DNA of 64,000 nucleotides from Cryptomeria japonica (taxonomy: Eukaryota; Streptophyta; Pinopsida; Cupressales; Cupressaceae), in contig NC_081415.1 in assembly GCF_030272615.1 (NCBI RefSeq), positions 370,881,809 to 370,945,808 of the forward strand, read 5' to 3'. This document shows positions 10,718 to 25,114 of this stretch, piece by piece (positions within the stretch are counted from its first letter, which is position 1; each line of letters opens with the position of its first letter). A program made the translations under genes and the position numbers. Under the pieces are notes generated by a model, which searched no databases, was not told the origin of the DNA, and saw nothing but the letters and a program-made list of their open reading frames with translations.

Positions 10718-12444
10718 ATGGGAAACAAGAAGAGAAGGCAAAATAAGACTTCAAGGAATTATTCTCCCGAAACGGAAGAAAGATATCGAGAACAAAGAAG
10801 ACAAAGATATCATGATGCAAGTATGTATTTTTAATTTAATATGTATTACGTATCAATTAATCAGAATTCAATATTTTTTATCTAATATTTTTAATAGGAT
10901 TAAAAATAATTTTGTTTTAATTGGAAAGCATAATTAATTTGAGATAATACATGTGTATTTGCAAATTTCAAATTCCATCAACTTGCTTGTTGTGTAATTG
11001 TATTTTTCTCCTATATAATTAAATTCATTTATAATAGATAAGACCTATTAAGTCATAAAATTCATAAGATAGGTATTATGTCATAATTTCTAGGTTCTAA
11101 ATTATATATATTGAATATTTAATCTACATGTACAAGTAATTTCATGTGATAGGTCCTTTAATATCACATAATATATATCTGTCTTAAGGGTAGTTAAGTA
11201 TATTAATTGTGAAATGTTTTTTCAAATGTGGTCATATTGATTTTAATAATAAGGCGTATTAGGACTATTACATTGATTATAGGTCTTAAATGTGACATAA
11301 CTTTATAACCTATTAAACATGTTGAATAATTTAGGTGAACTATTTATATTCAACTTCACGTACATGCAAAAACATTTCAGATTAGGAGGTCTATTATGCA
11401 ATAATAGGTCTTAAATATAAACACATGTGACAAATTATAGTCCACTTACATTATGGTCCATAACAAATTAATATGAGGTCACCTAAGTTATCGTATGCAT
11501 GCATCAAAATATTTGTACTTTTAATTTTCAAAATTGGAATTTCTAATTTATCAAAATTTTATTTTATGTGTTAAATTAGTGCTCAAAATTAGAGATTGAA
11601 CTTTAATCCTAACCTGAGAACAAATTGAACTTTAAACCTAAACAGGTAATTTAATTAGAGTTATAAGTTCAATAAGGTCTTGAAAGTAATTAAATTTAAT
11701 AAACCAAATTGAATGGGCTAATTTTAACATGTAAAGCTTTAAGCCAAATTCATCCCTATTCTTAATCCTAATTGAATAATCTCTGATTAATTCAAGAACC
11801 TTACACAAACTCTTAAATTATGTGTAGAACGGGCAAACGAACCTGTTGAAGAACACAATATAGTTGCTGAACATAGGGAGGAGATTGTCCAAGTTGAACC
11901 AATGGAGACCTTTGAAGGAGAGGGGTCAGGCTCCTTACCTCCTACCACTGATATGGATGAGCATATTGTGGATCTAGCTAAACAGTTGAAGAGAAATATT
12001 TCTTATAAAAATTTAGATCATTTACTTGAAATGGATGTGGATGAGTTGAAACGTCTCAGTGAAGAACCTAGACATACTAAAAGGAGGTCAATGAATAAAA
12101 GTGGAAAAGAAATAATGTCGCATTTCAACAATCTTGATACTACACTAGAAAAAGCTCAATTGTTATCAATTGTACTTACTCATAAAGACTTAATAGATCC
12201 AATGAAATTGTTGGGTATAGATACAACAAGTCAAAAGAGGAAATCTTCTCAGCTACAAAAATCTATTGTTGATAATGTTAAGAAAGGTTTGGTGAACATT
12301 GGTAAAAAATCTCGAAAACTAGATAAGACCATTTCAAGAAGAATGATGTTGACATGTTTAATAAATGAAAGATTGCCTCAAAAAAGACATGGAATTAGGA
12401 CATGCACATGTTGTGAACTATTTAACTACAATATACATACCTAG
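10718..12444 (+). CDS. Two-exon gene of the TIR element, unknown basic protein (about 239 aa)
   Basis: Exon 1 (10718-10820) starts at ATG and encodes a strongly basic 34-residue segment (KKRRQNK, then ERYREQRRQRYHDA). It ends at donor AA|GTATGT. Exon 2 (11828-12444) follows acceptor TGTGTAG and keeps the frame across the junction (phase 1). Exon 2 encodes an acidic linker (EEHNIVAEHREE), a helical region (DLAKQLKRNISYKNLDHLLEMDVDEL split by basic HTKRR), and a Lys/Arg-rich segment (KKGLVNIGKKSRKLDKTISRR). There is no internal stop, unlike most frames in this window. The last 18 codons lie in the first copy of a 486-bp tandem repeat, so the original 3' end may differ. I recognise no family. 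The basic stretches suggest nucleic-acid binding, possibly of the subterminal motifs. Confidence 0.6.
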
Positions 12445-13520
12445 AAGCTCACATACCTACAATATACATACCTAGATGTAATATATATGTACTGGATGTG
12501 AACTATTCAATACATGACCTATTAAGTTTAGTTTGTTCATTTCATACATACTCTTTTGTTTGAAAATCTTGAAACATGTATAATCATACATACTCTTTTA
12601 CATTTGAAAATCATTTCATGTATAAATTAAATCTAATAGATAATCAAACATGTATAAATCTAATTAATACAATCAAGATAAATTCTAGATCTCAAGTAAC
12701 TTGAACATTTGAAACTAAAGGATAAATATTTTTTAAGTTTATTTATACATTATATCAAATTAGGATGTATTTAAATGTACACATGTTTAATTGTATGTAA
12801 TTGTATTTGTATTTAATTAAAAAATGCATATTTAAATTAAACTGTAATATGTACATTTGTAAAATTGATATTTAATATGGAATTAGGACATGCACATGTT
12901 GTGAACTATTTAACTACAATATACATACCTAGAAGCTCACATACCTACAATATACATACCTAGATGTAATATACATGTACTGGATGTGAACTATTCAATA
13001 CATGACCTATTAAGTTTAGTTTGTTCATTTCATACATACTCTTTTGTTTGAAAATCTTGAAACATGTATAATCATACATACTCTTTTACATTTGAAAATC
13101 ATTTCATGTATTTAAATCTAATCTAATCAAACATGTATAAATCTAATTAATACAATCAAGATAAATTCTAGATCTCAAGTAACTTGAACATTTGAAACTA
13201 AAGGATAAATATTTTTTAAGTTTATTTATACATTATATCAAATTAGGATGTATTTAAATGTACATACATGTTTAATTGTATGTAATTGTATTTGTATTTA
13301 ATTAAAAAATGCATATTTAAATTAAAATGTAATATGTACATTTGTAAAATTGATATTTAATATGGAATTAGGACATGTACATGATCTGTGAACTATTTAA
13401 CTACAATATACATACCTAGAAGCTCACATACCTACAATGTATTGGATGTGAACTATTCAATACACAAACTATTAAGTTTTGTTTGTTCATTTCATGTATA
13501 ATCTAATATAATCTAATATA
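12391..13520 (+). repeat. Tandem repeat of about 486 bp, two copies plus a partial third
   Basis: The anchor 'ggaattaggacatg' recurs at 12391, 12879 and 13364, giving periods of 488 and 485 bp. Copies 1 and 2 are nearly identical over their length; copy 3 loses the match after about 150 bases, where it shortens around 'cctacaatgtattgg'. Copy 1 begins inside the coding sequence of the plus-strand gene. Confidence 0.85.
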
Positions 13521-13850
13521 ATCAAACATGTATAATCTGATCAAACACAAACCAGGTATAAAGTATAATCTAGAGTCTAAACAAGTCGTTGTACATGCAT
13601 GAAATATACAATCTAATCAAACATGTATTTAAATATAATTTAATCAAACATCACGTACATAAATCTAGAATATAATCAAACATGTATAAATCTAATATAA
13701 TCAAACATGTATAAAACTTATAAAGTATAATCTAGAGTCTAAACTCCATGTATAAAGTATAAAGTATAATCTAGAGTCAAACACAAACCAGGTATAAAGT
13801 ATAATCTAGAGTCTAAACTCCATGTACGTGCATGAATATATATAATATGA
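13500..13850 (+). repeat. Short degenerate AT-rich repeats
   Basis: Repeated words such as 'aatcaaacatgtataa' and 'aaagtataatctagagtc' recur irregularly here. They resemble parts of the adjacent 486-bp unit and probably derive from it by slippage. Confidence 0.6.
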
Positions 13851-13879
13851 AAGTATATAAAAAGATAAATGTAAATGAG

Positions 13880-15858
13880 CTATAAAGTCTGGAGCAAATC
13901 AACAGGGATCATGTCGGCTACGAACTGAGTGACCATCTGAGGGGGAGTCCTGCAAAAGTAGAATTTATTTAAATATTAAATATAATATATCTATCTCTCT
14001 AGGCGTGCATGTACATCAAATATATATACCAAAAACCATAACTAACCTGTACACTAACAGCATCTAAAGAATCTCTCCTACGCACATGCTCAGAGCTCAA
14101 GGAAGGAGTGACATGAGCTAACTGTCAATTTAAGGATTAGTCCACAATCAATTTAAATGATCTACAAATTAAAACTTATAACTCTAGATTATTTATTAAA
14201 CATGAGATCTATATATATAGATTTATCAGGTACAAATTTGCAATGTATGTATACATATCTTCTAAAATTTTAAACGCACAAGTACATGTACATACCTGTG
14301 TATCACCTGGAGTAGGCTGTATAGTCTGATCCTGTCTCGTGATCATATCAACAACATCACTCGTGCCTGCATATCTCTCTCTAGCTATACGTATCACTGA
14401 GGAGTGCAAGGGGCTAACTAGATGAGTGGGCATCATGGATGAAGTGTCTGACTGTAGTAGCATGTCCATAAATCCAGTATGGCTCAAATCTCTCAGCTGA
14501 TCCTCAAATGAGTCCAAACCCTCATCTGTGATATGTACCTGATCAGCTCGTATCTTCTCCTCAAATGAATCCAACTGGCCCTCATCTGTGATATGGAGCT
14601 GATCAGCTCGTAGCTCCTCCTCTGCAGCAACAGAGTGATCTGTAGGTGGGTCAGTGCCTGGAGCATGCGTAGAGTGATGAGCATGCTATGACTGCCTCGG
14701 GGTATGTGTCGATGCCACTGTAGCCTGACCATCTCTGAGAATCTCCTCTCTAACATCACCCAATGGTATCCCAAGTCGAAATGAAATAAAACTATAAGCA
14801 TGTAGTAGGTCCTCGGCTAAATACTGCGACATCTGTACATGTCTACTACCTCTGACTATAGCTGCTACCTCATTTGGGGAGGGGATGCCAGCAGAAATAT
14901 ATCTATCATCTGAATCTGAAGCCCCCCCATGACTAGAAGATGCATTATCTATGGATGATCGCGAACGTGGTCGACTCATCATATATCTGCCCACCCTATC
15001 AGAAGATATGGTGGCTGCTGCTAATGCAATCTATCCAATCTTATCAATTGCTTCTCTCTGAGAAGCAATCACAATGTGATCCGCTATGGGTGCCATGGCT
15101 GGGACTACTGCAGGAAAACTCTAGCCAACAAGGTCCCTGTGTCTAGGTGGAGCTCTATCACGCCTATGATATGCATCTCTATCAGCAATCTTGCCCCTCC
15201 CTTGTCCATAATATCCCAGAATATCAAGGTAGTTTGGTTTCATCTGACAATGAACCTCAGCAAATACCTGCTGTGCAAAGTATAATGGAATCTGGTCGTT
15301 ATTAGGATAACGACCATGGGCTGCTAAGAATCATGGGTAAATCAGTGATGCAACCTGTGGGTCGATACATCTGGTAACCTGATATCCCCTCACCTTGCTC
15401 TTCTCCTGATATTGTGGGAAGCATCTCTCCTTGATGGTCTCCTTCGAGACCACCCCCACCACATCAGCAAAAGAATGAGGACCCCTCACCTCACTCCTCA
15501 ACTGTCTATATATATCCTCTATATCCTCAGGTGAGAATGAGGTATGAGATGCTAAGCGGTCCCTCAATGTCCGCAAACTGTAAAAAATGGACGTGCACAT
15601 ACTCTTGTACACACCATCAGTACGAGGGTCATCTAGTATGGCCCTCAACCTATGCAACTCCCAATCACTATAATGAAAAATAGTAGCAATGTTGGGCAAG
15701 GGGGGATCCTGCTGTGGAGGATCCTGCTGTGGTGGCTCCTGATGTGGAGCCTGCGCAGGTGGATCCTGATGTGGAGCCTGTGCAGGTGGATCCTGATCAG
15801 GAGCCTGCGAAGGTGGATCCTAATCAGGAGCCTGCGAAGGTATATCATGGGATGCCAT
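13880..15858 (-). pseudogene. Multi-exon gene of the TIR element, Pro/Gln-rich N-terminus, unknown function
   Basis: Exon 1 runs from ATG at 15858 to 14296 (521 codons) in one frame broken by five stops. Most fit CAG or TGG changed to TAG or TGA. It ends at donor CAG|GTATGT. Exon 2 (14121-14047, 25 codons, phase 0) has acceptor TTGACAG and donor CAG|GTTAGT. A third exon probably starts at 13949 after TTTTGCAG, but the plausible frame there (ending TAG at 13880) is one base out of phase. The N-terminus is a Pro/Gln repeat of about 9-12 residues (DPPAQAPHQ). A globular part follows (YSDWELHRLRAILDD, FAEVHCQMKPNYLDILGYYG), then Ser/Arg-rich and acidic regions including a repeated DQxHITDEGxDSFE unit. 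No known domain is recognised. The gene converges on the plus-strand gene. Confidence 0.55.
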
Positions 15859-15900
15859 CTATCTAGGTACATGTCATAAAGTTAAAATAAATACGTAAGC

Positions 15901-15921
15901 AGAGAGAGAGAGATCATTTTC

Positions 15922-15970
<49 letters not shown>
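15901..15970. repeat. (GA)n microsatellite
   Basis: A short GA run at 15901-15912 is followed by an uninterrupted (GA)n of about 47 bases at 15924-15970. Smaller GA blocks continue to about 16083. It lies just upstream of the minus-strand gene start; plant GA repeats can act as promoter-proximal elements, but nothing here shows that role. Confidence 0.95.
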
Positions 15971-15973
<3 letters not shown>

Positions 15974-16140
15974 ATTTTCATTTTCAAAAAATACATGTAA
16001 AAATTTCAAATATTTCAATGAGAGAGAGAGAGAACATATATTTCAGATCTAGAGATAACATATATTTCAGAGAGATAGAGAGATCTAACATGTGTACATA
16101 TTTAAATCTTTGACATACATAAAAAATTCAAGAATAGAGA

Positions 16141-18745
16141 GGTCTAACACGTCATATGTTAGGACACTATATGATCCTAAGGACAACATACAACCCCTTA
16201 AGACACTATGTGATGGACTAAGGGGTATGTCGTTCACACTAGGAATCTATAAGGGGTCATATGTGGTTCTAACCACATATGACCCCTTAGGACACTATAT
16301 GATCCTAAGGGGAATGTCATATGTATAGTAGGATGTTATAAGGGGTCATATATGACCTACTAAGGGGTCACACATGTGTTAATGCATGCGTGACCCCTTA
16401 GGACAACATAGGACCCCTTAAGACACTATGTGATGGACTAAGGGGTATGTGGTTCACACTAGGAATCTATAAGGGGTCATATGTGGGTCTAACCACATAT
16501 GACCCCTTAGGACACTATATGATCCTAAGGGGAATGTCATATGTACAGTAGGATGTTATAAGGGGTCATATGTGACCTACTAAGGGGTCATGCATGTGTT
16601 AATGCATGCGTGAGCCCTTAGCCACATATTCAACCCCTTAAGACACTATGTGATGGACGAAGGGGTATGTCATTCACACTAGGATTCTATAAGGGGTTAT
16701 ATGCGGTTCTAAGGGGTCATGCATATGTTATAACACATGCATGACCCCTCAGGACCACATATGACCCCTTATGACACTATGTGATCCTAAGGGGAATGTC
16801 ATATGTACAGTAGGATGTTATAAGGGGTCATATGTGACCTACTAAGGGGTCATGCATGTGTTAATACATGCGTGAGCCCTTAGGACCACATATTAAACCC
16901 CTTAGGACACATAGGAAATATCATATGTACAGTAGGATATTATAAGGGGTCATATGTGACCTACTAAGGGGTCACACATGTGTCAATGCATGCGTGACCC
17001 CTTAGGACCACATACGACCCCTTAAGACACTATGTGATGAACTAAGGGGTATGTTGTTCACACTAGGATTTTATAAGGGGTCATATGTGGTTCTAACCAC
17101 ATATGACCCCTTAGGACACTATATGATCCTAAGGGGAATGTCATATGTACAACAGGATGTTATAAGGGGTCATATGTGACCTACTAAAGGGTCACGCATG
17201 TGTTAATGCATGCGTGACCCCTTAGGACAACATATGACCCCTTAAGACACTATGTGATGGACTAAGGGGTATGTCGTTCACACTAGGATTTTATAAGGTG
17301 TCATATGCGGTTCTAAGGGGTCATGCATATGTTATAACACATGCATGACCCCTCAGGACCACATATGACCCCTTATACACTATGTGATCCTAAGGGGAAT
17401 GTCATATGTATAGTAGGATGTTATAAGGGGTCATATGTGACCTACTAAGGGGTCACGCATGTGTTAATGCATGCGTGACCCCTTAGGACCACATACGACC
17501 CCTTAAGACACTATGTGATGGACTAAGGGGTATGTCGTTCATAGTAGGATTCTATAAGGGGTCATATGCGGTTCTAAGGGGTCATGCATATGTTATAACA
17601 CATGCATGACCCCTTAGGACCACATATGACCCCTTATGACACTATGTGATCCTAAGGGGAATGTCATATGTACAGTAGGATGTTATAAGGGGTCATATGT
17701 GACCTACTAAGGGGTCATGCATGTGTTAATGCATGCGTGAGCCCTTAGGACCACATATTCAACCCCTTAGGACACATAGGAAATGTCATATGTATAGTAG
17801 GATGTTATAAGGGGTCATATGTGACCTACTAAGGGGTCACACATGTGTCAATGCATGCGTGACCCCTTAGGACCACATACGACCCCTTAAGACACTATGT
17901 GATGAACTAAGGGGTATGTCGTTCACACTAGGATTTTATAAGGGGTCATATGTGGTTCTAACCACATATGACCCCTTACGACACTATATGATCCTAAGGG
18001 GAATGTCATATGTACAGTAGGATGTTATAAGGGGTCATATGTGACCTACTAAGGGGTCACGCATGTGTTAATGCATGCGTGACCCCTTAGGACAACATAC
18101 GACCCCTTAAGACACTATGTGATGAACTAAGGGGTATGTCGTTCACACTAGGATTTTATAAGGTGTCATATGCGGTTCTAAGGGGTCATGCATATGTTAT
18201 AACACATGCATGACCCCTCAGGACCACATATGACCCCTTATGACACTATGTGATCCTAAGGGGAATGTCATATGTATATTAGGATGTTATAAGGGGTCCT
18301 ATGTGACCTACTAAGGGGTCACACATGTGTTAATGCATGCGTGACCCCTTAGGACCACATACGACCCCTTAAGACACTATGTGATGGACTAAGGGGTATG
18401 TCGTTCACACTAGGATTTTATAAAGGGTCATATGTGGTTGTAATGGGTCACGCATGTGTTAAGACACTATTTGATGGACTAAGGGGTATGTCGTTCACAC
18501 TACAATTTTATAAGGGGTCATATGCGGTTCTAAGGGGTCACGCATGTGTTATAACACATGTGTGACCCCTTAGAACCACGTATGACCCCTTAGGACACTA
18601 TATGTGATCCTAAAGGGAATGTCATACATGTACACTACTATGTTATATGTGATCCTCTATGACCTCCTAAGGGAACGTATAGTGTCATATGTGGTCTTAA
18701 GGGGTCATGTTGTGCATGTAATAGGATGTGAAAATGGGTCACATT
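16141..18745. repeat. 2.6 kb palindrome-rich satellite with an 865-bp higher-order period
   Basis: The array is built from the word TAAGGGGTCATATG and its inverse in alternating orientation, so it is packed with hairpins such as CATATGTGG..CCACATATG and GCATGTGTTAATGCATGC. The anchor AGGGGTATGT occurs at 16221, 16441, 16661, 17045, 17265, 17526, 17910, 18130, 18392 and 18482. Spacings of 384, 220 and 261 repeat, giving a higher-order unit of about 865 bp. The array lies upstream of the minus-strand gene within the TIR element. It has no protein-coding frame. Confidence 0.9.
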
Positions 18746-19342
18746 GTAGAGGAAATTTAATTTGTTTAAATTTGTTATCTAAATTTTCTAGTGTTTATTT
18801 AAATTAATTTTTCTAATGTTTTTCTTTTTTTGCTAATTTTTTTCTAAGTTCTGATTTACTACAGGTTAGTTTTCTATGTTTTTCATAACAATTTTTTAAA
18901 ATGTTGAAAAAAATATACATCTATACAATTATGTAATTTTAAAAACAAATTGACACATTTCAATCAGAACATTAAATTATCAAACATTTTTCTAAAATAA
19001 TGAAAAACAATAAATTATCAAACATTTTTCTAAAATGTTGAAAAACAATAACTATATACAATTATTTAATTTAAAAAATAAATTAACAAACAAATTATTT
19101 ACAAATTTAATTAAAAAAAACATTATTAAACCAAACAAAGGGTTATTTTGTGCACCTGATATAACAAAGGTCGAAAACTGAAATAGGAAAGATGCTAACT
19201 GCTGCAGACAAAGTTTGGTGACGTGATGCTGACGACTGGTTTGATCCAACCCCCACCAGACAGAAAAAGTCAAATTTGATAATGACCTTTTAATTGTCAT
19301 TTTCGATATTTATAAATTTAAAAAAAAAACCCTAACCGCAAC
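18746..19342. other. AT-rich interior of the TIR element
   Basis: Sequence is A/T-rich with homopolymer runs. A short duplication ('aacatttttctaaaat' at about 18984 and 19020) is the only structure seen. No gene is visible. Confidence 0.5.
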
Positions 19343-19467
19343 GGGTTCGAGCGAATGAGGGGTTCGAGCAAACCCATTAAAATATTAATATTAAAGTGGG
19401 TTCGCTCGAACCCAAAAGTTATGCAATGTTTGAGCGAACCCAAGTCAGAAGGTTGGTTCGCTCGGAC
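19343..19467. promoter_or_regulatory. Right subterminal motif cluster (TTCGCTCGAA-type)
   Basis: Five copies occur in both orientations: GGGTTCGAGCGAA (19343-19355), GGGTTCGAGCAAACCC (19360-19375), GGGTTCGCTCGAACCC (19398-19413), TTTGAGCGAACCC (19429-19441) and GGTTCGCTCGGAC (19455-19467). The central copy is a 7-bp inverted repeat around CT. The cluster lies 80-205 bp inside the right end, against 806-940 bp inside the left end. Confidence 0.65.
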
Positions 19468-19513
19468 TGCCAGGGGTAGTCCAAAATTCCCACTTTCGCC
19501 AAATTCCTTCGTT

Positions 19514-19547
19514 GGCAAAAGTGGGAACCAGCTTTGTGAATTCACCC
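19514..19547 (-). repeat. Right terminal inverted repeat
   Basis: On the minus strand it reads GGGTGAATTCACAAAGCTGG then TTCCCACTTTTGCC, matching the left end. An extra copy of TTCCCACTTTCGCC on the plus strand at 19487-19500 can pair with it to form a local hairpin. Confidence 0.8.
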
Positions 19548-22874
<3,327 letters not shown>

Positions 22875-22885
22875 TTTTCCTTTTT

Positions 22886-24166
22886 AATATTGTTACTGTA
22901 ATCGGTAGGAAGAATTTGTGGAGTGAACCGATAATCAGTGTAAACCTTATCTATTGATGTAACTGGTAAACCCTACCTATTGTTTTTTTATAACCCTAAC
23001 CGATTAAGTTTGGTGAATTGGCTATATTGGTTTATGATCTCATGATGAGCGGTAATGATTATGACATGTATGATTATTGTATGAAGATAATTTTAAGAGA
23101 TTTTGGTGAGTTGTTGTAATGGTTTTTTGTCTAGGGAATGAGCAAATGTATTGCATTTATTGCAAAGCACATGATGAGTTACTAAGTTCGATGAAGCAGT
23201 GATCAAGGAGCAATCAAGGTTTTCTCGATTGATTTGTAAAGATTGCTATGTAATCCAACGGTCATACTTGAACTGATTTGTTTGTAATCTCTATGAGAAT
23301 TAGATTTTTGTTGGGTTACCGACCTGATTTATTTATTTATAAGGTCGATGAAGTTGTTTAGTTTAATGAGTTGGTAAAGAGTTAGCAAAGATCAGTTGAG
23401 TGTGTGGTTGCCAAACTAGATGATGTATCTGTAGTTTGAGTATAGGCAAATAGGAGCATGGAATGGATGTGATCAAGCAAGTGTAGTGCTATTCATACAG
23501 ATCAACAAACTCCTGTTGTTTCTAACAATTACAGTAGAATTGAAATCCCCTATTAGGGTAAGCTCTAACAAGCTTGGTGTTTTTCAAATCCTCTAACAAG
23601 GTGATCCATTAGCTCGGATTTTCAAATCCTCTATCGAGGTTACTGCTTACAGGGTATTGCTTCTAACAAGTCATTGTAGTCAATCCCTTAACTGGGTTAT
23701 TCCTAATAGGATCAGTTCTTAACAGTACTTTTTGTAAAGCTTAAACATGCTAGGCTCCTAATAGGGCGAACTTCAGAAGAGTTCAGATAGTTATCTTGCG
23801 AGTCTCATCTCACCATGGTTTTTACCTATTTGGGTTTCCATGTCAAAAAATATTTGTGTCGAGTGGTGAATTTTTTCTAGTTATGTTTTCATTGTTGATT
23901 TACCTAACTACTTAACTACTTTGACAAGTCATGATAACTAGAAGCATTGAGAAATGAAGAAGTTGTTTACTGTTAATTTGTTATAACTGTCAACCGGTTT
24001 ATCTTATGAGTTTTTATCTTGATAGAGGTATTACATTGTTAGTTCTAATTTTAATTTGAGAGATTGATTTTTGAGATTGGTGAAGTTTGTATCAGTTTTT
24101 CTATCTTCTAATTCACCCCCCCCTCTTAGTATTTGACCGGATACTTATTCTTTCATCATACCATCA
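22886..24166 (+). repeat. Element A 5' LTR (5' truncated)
   Basis: It aligns with the B LTR from 'aatattgtta' onward, including 'aaccctaaccgattaagttt', the 'ctctaacaagcttgg' block and the end 'cttattctttcatcataccatca'. About the first 90 bases, including the TGTTGG start, are missing at the join with the sequence on the left. Confidence 0.85.
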
Positions 24167-24168
24167 AT

Positions 24169-24180
24169 TGGTATCAGAGC
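24169..24180 (+). promoter_or_regulatory. Element A primer binding site (initiator-Met tRNA)
   Basis: TGGTATCAGAGC begins two bases after the LTR end CA. It is complementary to the 3' end of plant initiator methionine tRNA, the usual Ty1-copia primer. Confidence 0.9.
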
Positions 24181-24195
24181 AATCCAGGTCCTCTA

Positions 24196-25068
24196 TGTTG
24201 GCATTATACACTCAGATGAGAATGGTTGATGTTGTCATTGATGGAAAACAACTGGTAAGAGGGTTCAAAGGTTCTACCAGAAACAGACTTCACCTACCGG
24301 CACCGACAGACACTACGAGGCTTATTCACACCGGCATCCAGTTTACACCGGCAGCAGATTATACCGATAGTCCAAGATGACTTGGAAATAATATTGTTTA
24401 TGTGAAATGTATTGTAATGTAATATTTTATTTGTATAGCCTAGATGATGTATTGTAAAGACTCATATATGTATGAGATCTTGTAGGTCATTTGAACATAG
24501 GATATGATATGTAATGTAAGGAAGCAGTAATATGTGATAGGTTATGATAGCAAAATATTGTATATGTATTTTGAAGTATTTATCTTAAGAGAAGAACAAA
24601 GCGAAGCAAGGTTTTGATAGAGGTATTAGATAGAGCTTAAACCGGTACTAAATCTAGTATTGAAGATGCTATTTTGAAGCAGTACATTGTTATTGGATTT
24701 AACCATCCAATTGTAGTCAGTGGGACTCTATTTTTTGTTGACCAGTGAGCTCTAGGCAGTTGGCCTTCCTGCATGTGCAGGCCCCTATTGTACTAAGTAA
24801 TATTTATTCATATTAGCTAGTGAGTAAATATTGTGGGTCACAAATCGCACCAAGGTTTTTCCCTTACCAGGTTTCCTCGCCAAAAATATTTGTGTTATGG
24901 TGTGCATTGATGCTTATACTTTTGTTTCTCTTTATTGCATTATTATTTTCTTAATGGTATAATAGTTTGGGTTGTAAAGTTGCAAATAATTTTAAATATT
25001 TCATCCATCGGTTAGACATTGATTCACCCCCCCTCTTAGTGTCTTTGGGACTAACCAAGTATCTAACA
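24196..25068 (+). mobile_element. Solo copia LTR D (873 bp) with CTCTA target duplication
   Basis: It starts TGTTGGCATTATACACTC and ends AAGTATCTAACA, flanked by CTCTA at 24191-24195 and 25069-25073. Removing it restores the element A leader in line with element B. Its second half resembles the LTRs of element C and the window start. No internal region is present, so it is a solo LTR left by recombination between two LTRs. Confidence 0.9.
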
Positions 25069-25114
25069 CTCTAAGGTCTTAGCCTAACAACTTGAGGTAA
25101 AGATCTTGCAGATC

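Larger units (their letters stand above)
9607..19547. mobile_element. 9.9 kb TIR element in a (TA)n site, superfamily unknown
   Basis: The ends are imperfect inverted repeats of about 35 bp starting GGGTGAAYTCACAA and running on to TGGTTCCCAC and a shared GCC. Both ends abut (TA)n tracts, so the insertion target was probably a TA microsatellite and the duplication cannot be delimited. Inside are a plus-strand two-exon gene (10718-12444), a minus-strand multi-exon gene (about 15858-13880), clustered subterminal motifs near both ends, a 486-bp tandem repeat and a palindrome-rich satellite. I see no DDE transposase, Helitron helicase or reverse transcriptase. CACTA elements also combine a small basic protein with subterminal repeats, but the termini here are not CACTA. 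Micron elements of rice insert in (TA)n but are only a few hundred bases long. Confidence 0.7.

Noticed and set aside
15922..16113. Open frame starting with Arg-Glu repeats
   Set aside because: It is a translation of the (GA)n tract.
16141..18745. Array with regularly spaced repeats, considered as CRISPR
   Set aside because: Units are hundreds of bases long and internally palindromic, with no constant repeat and unique-spacer pattern, in a plant-type context.
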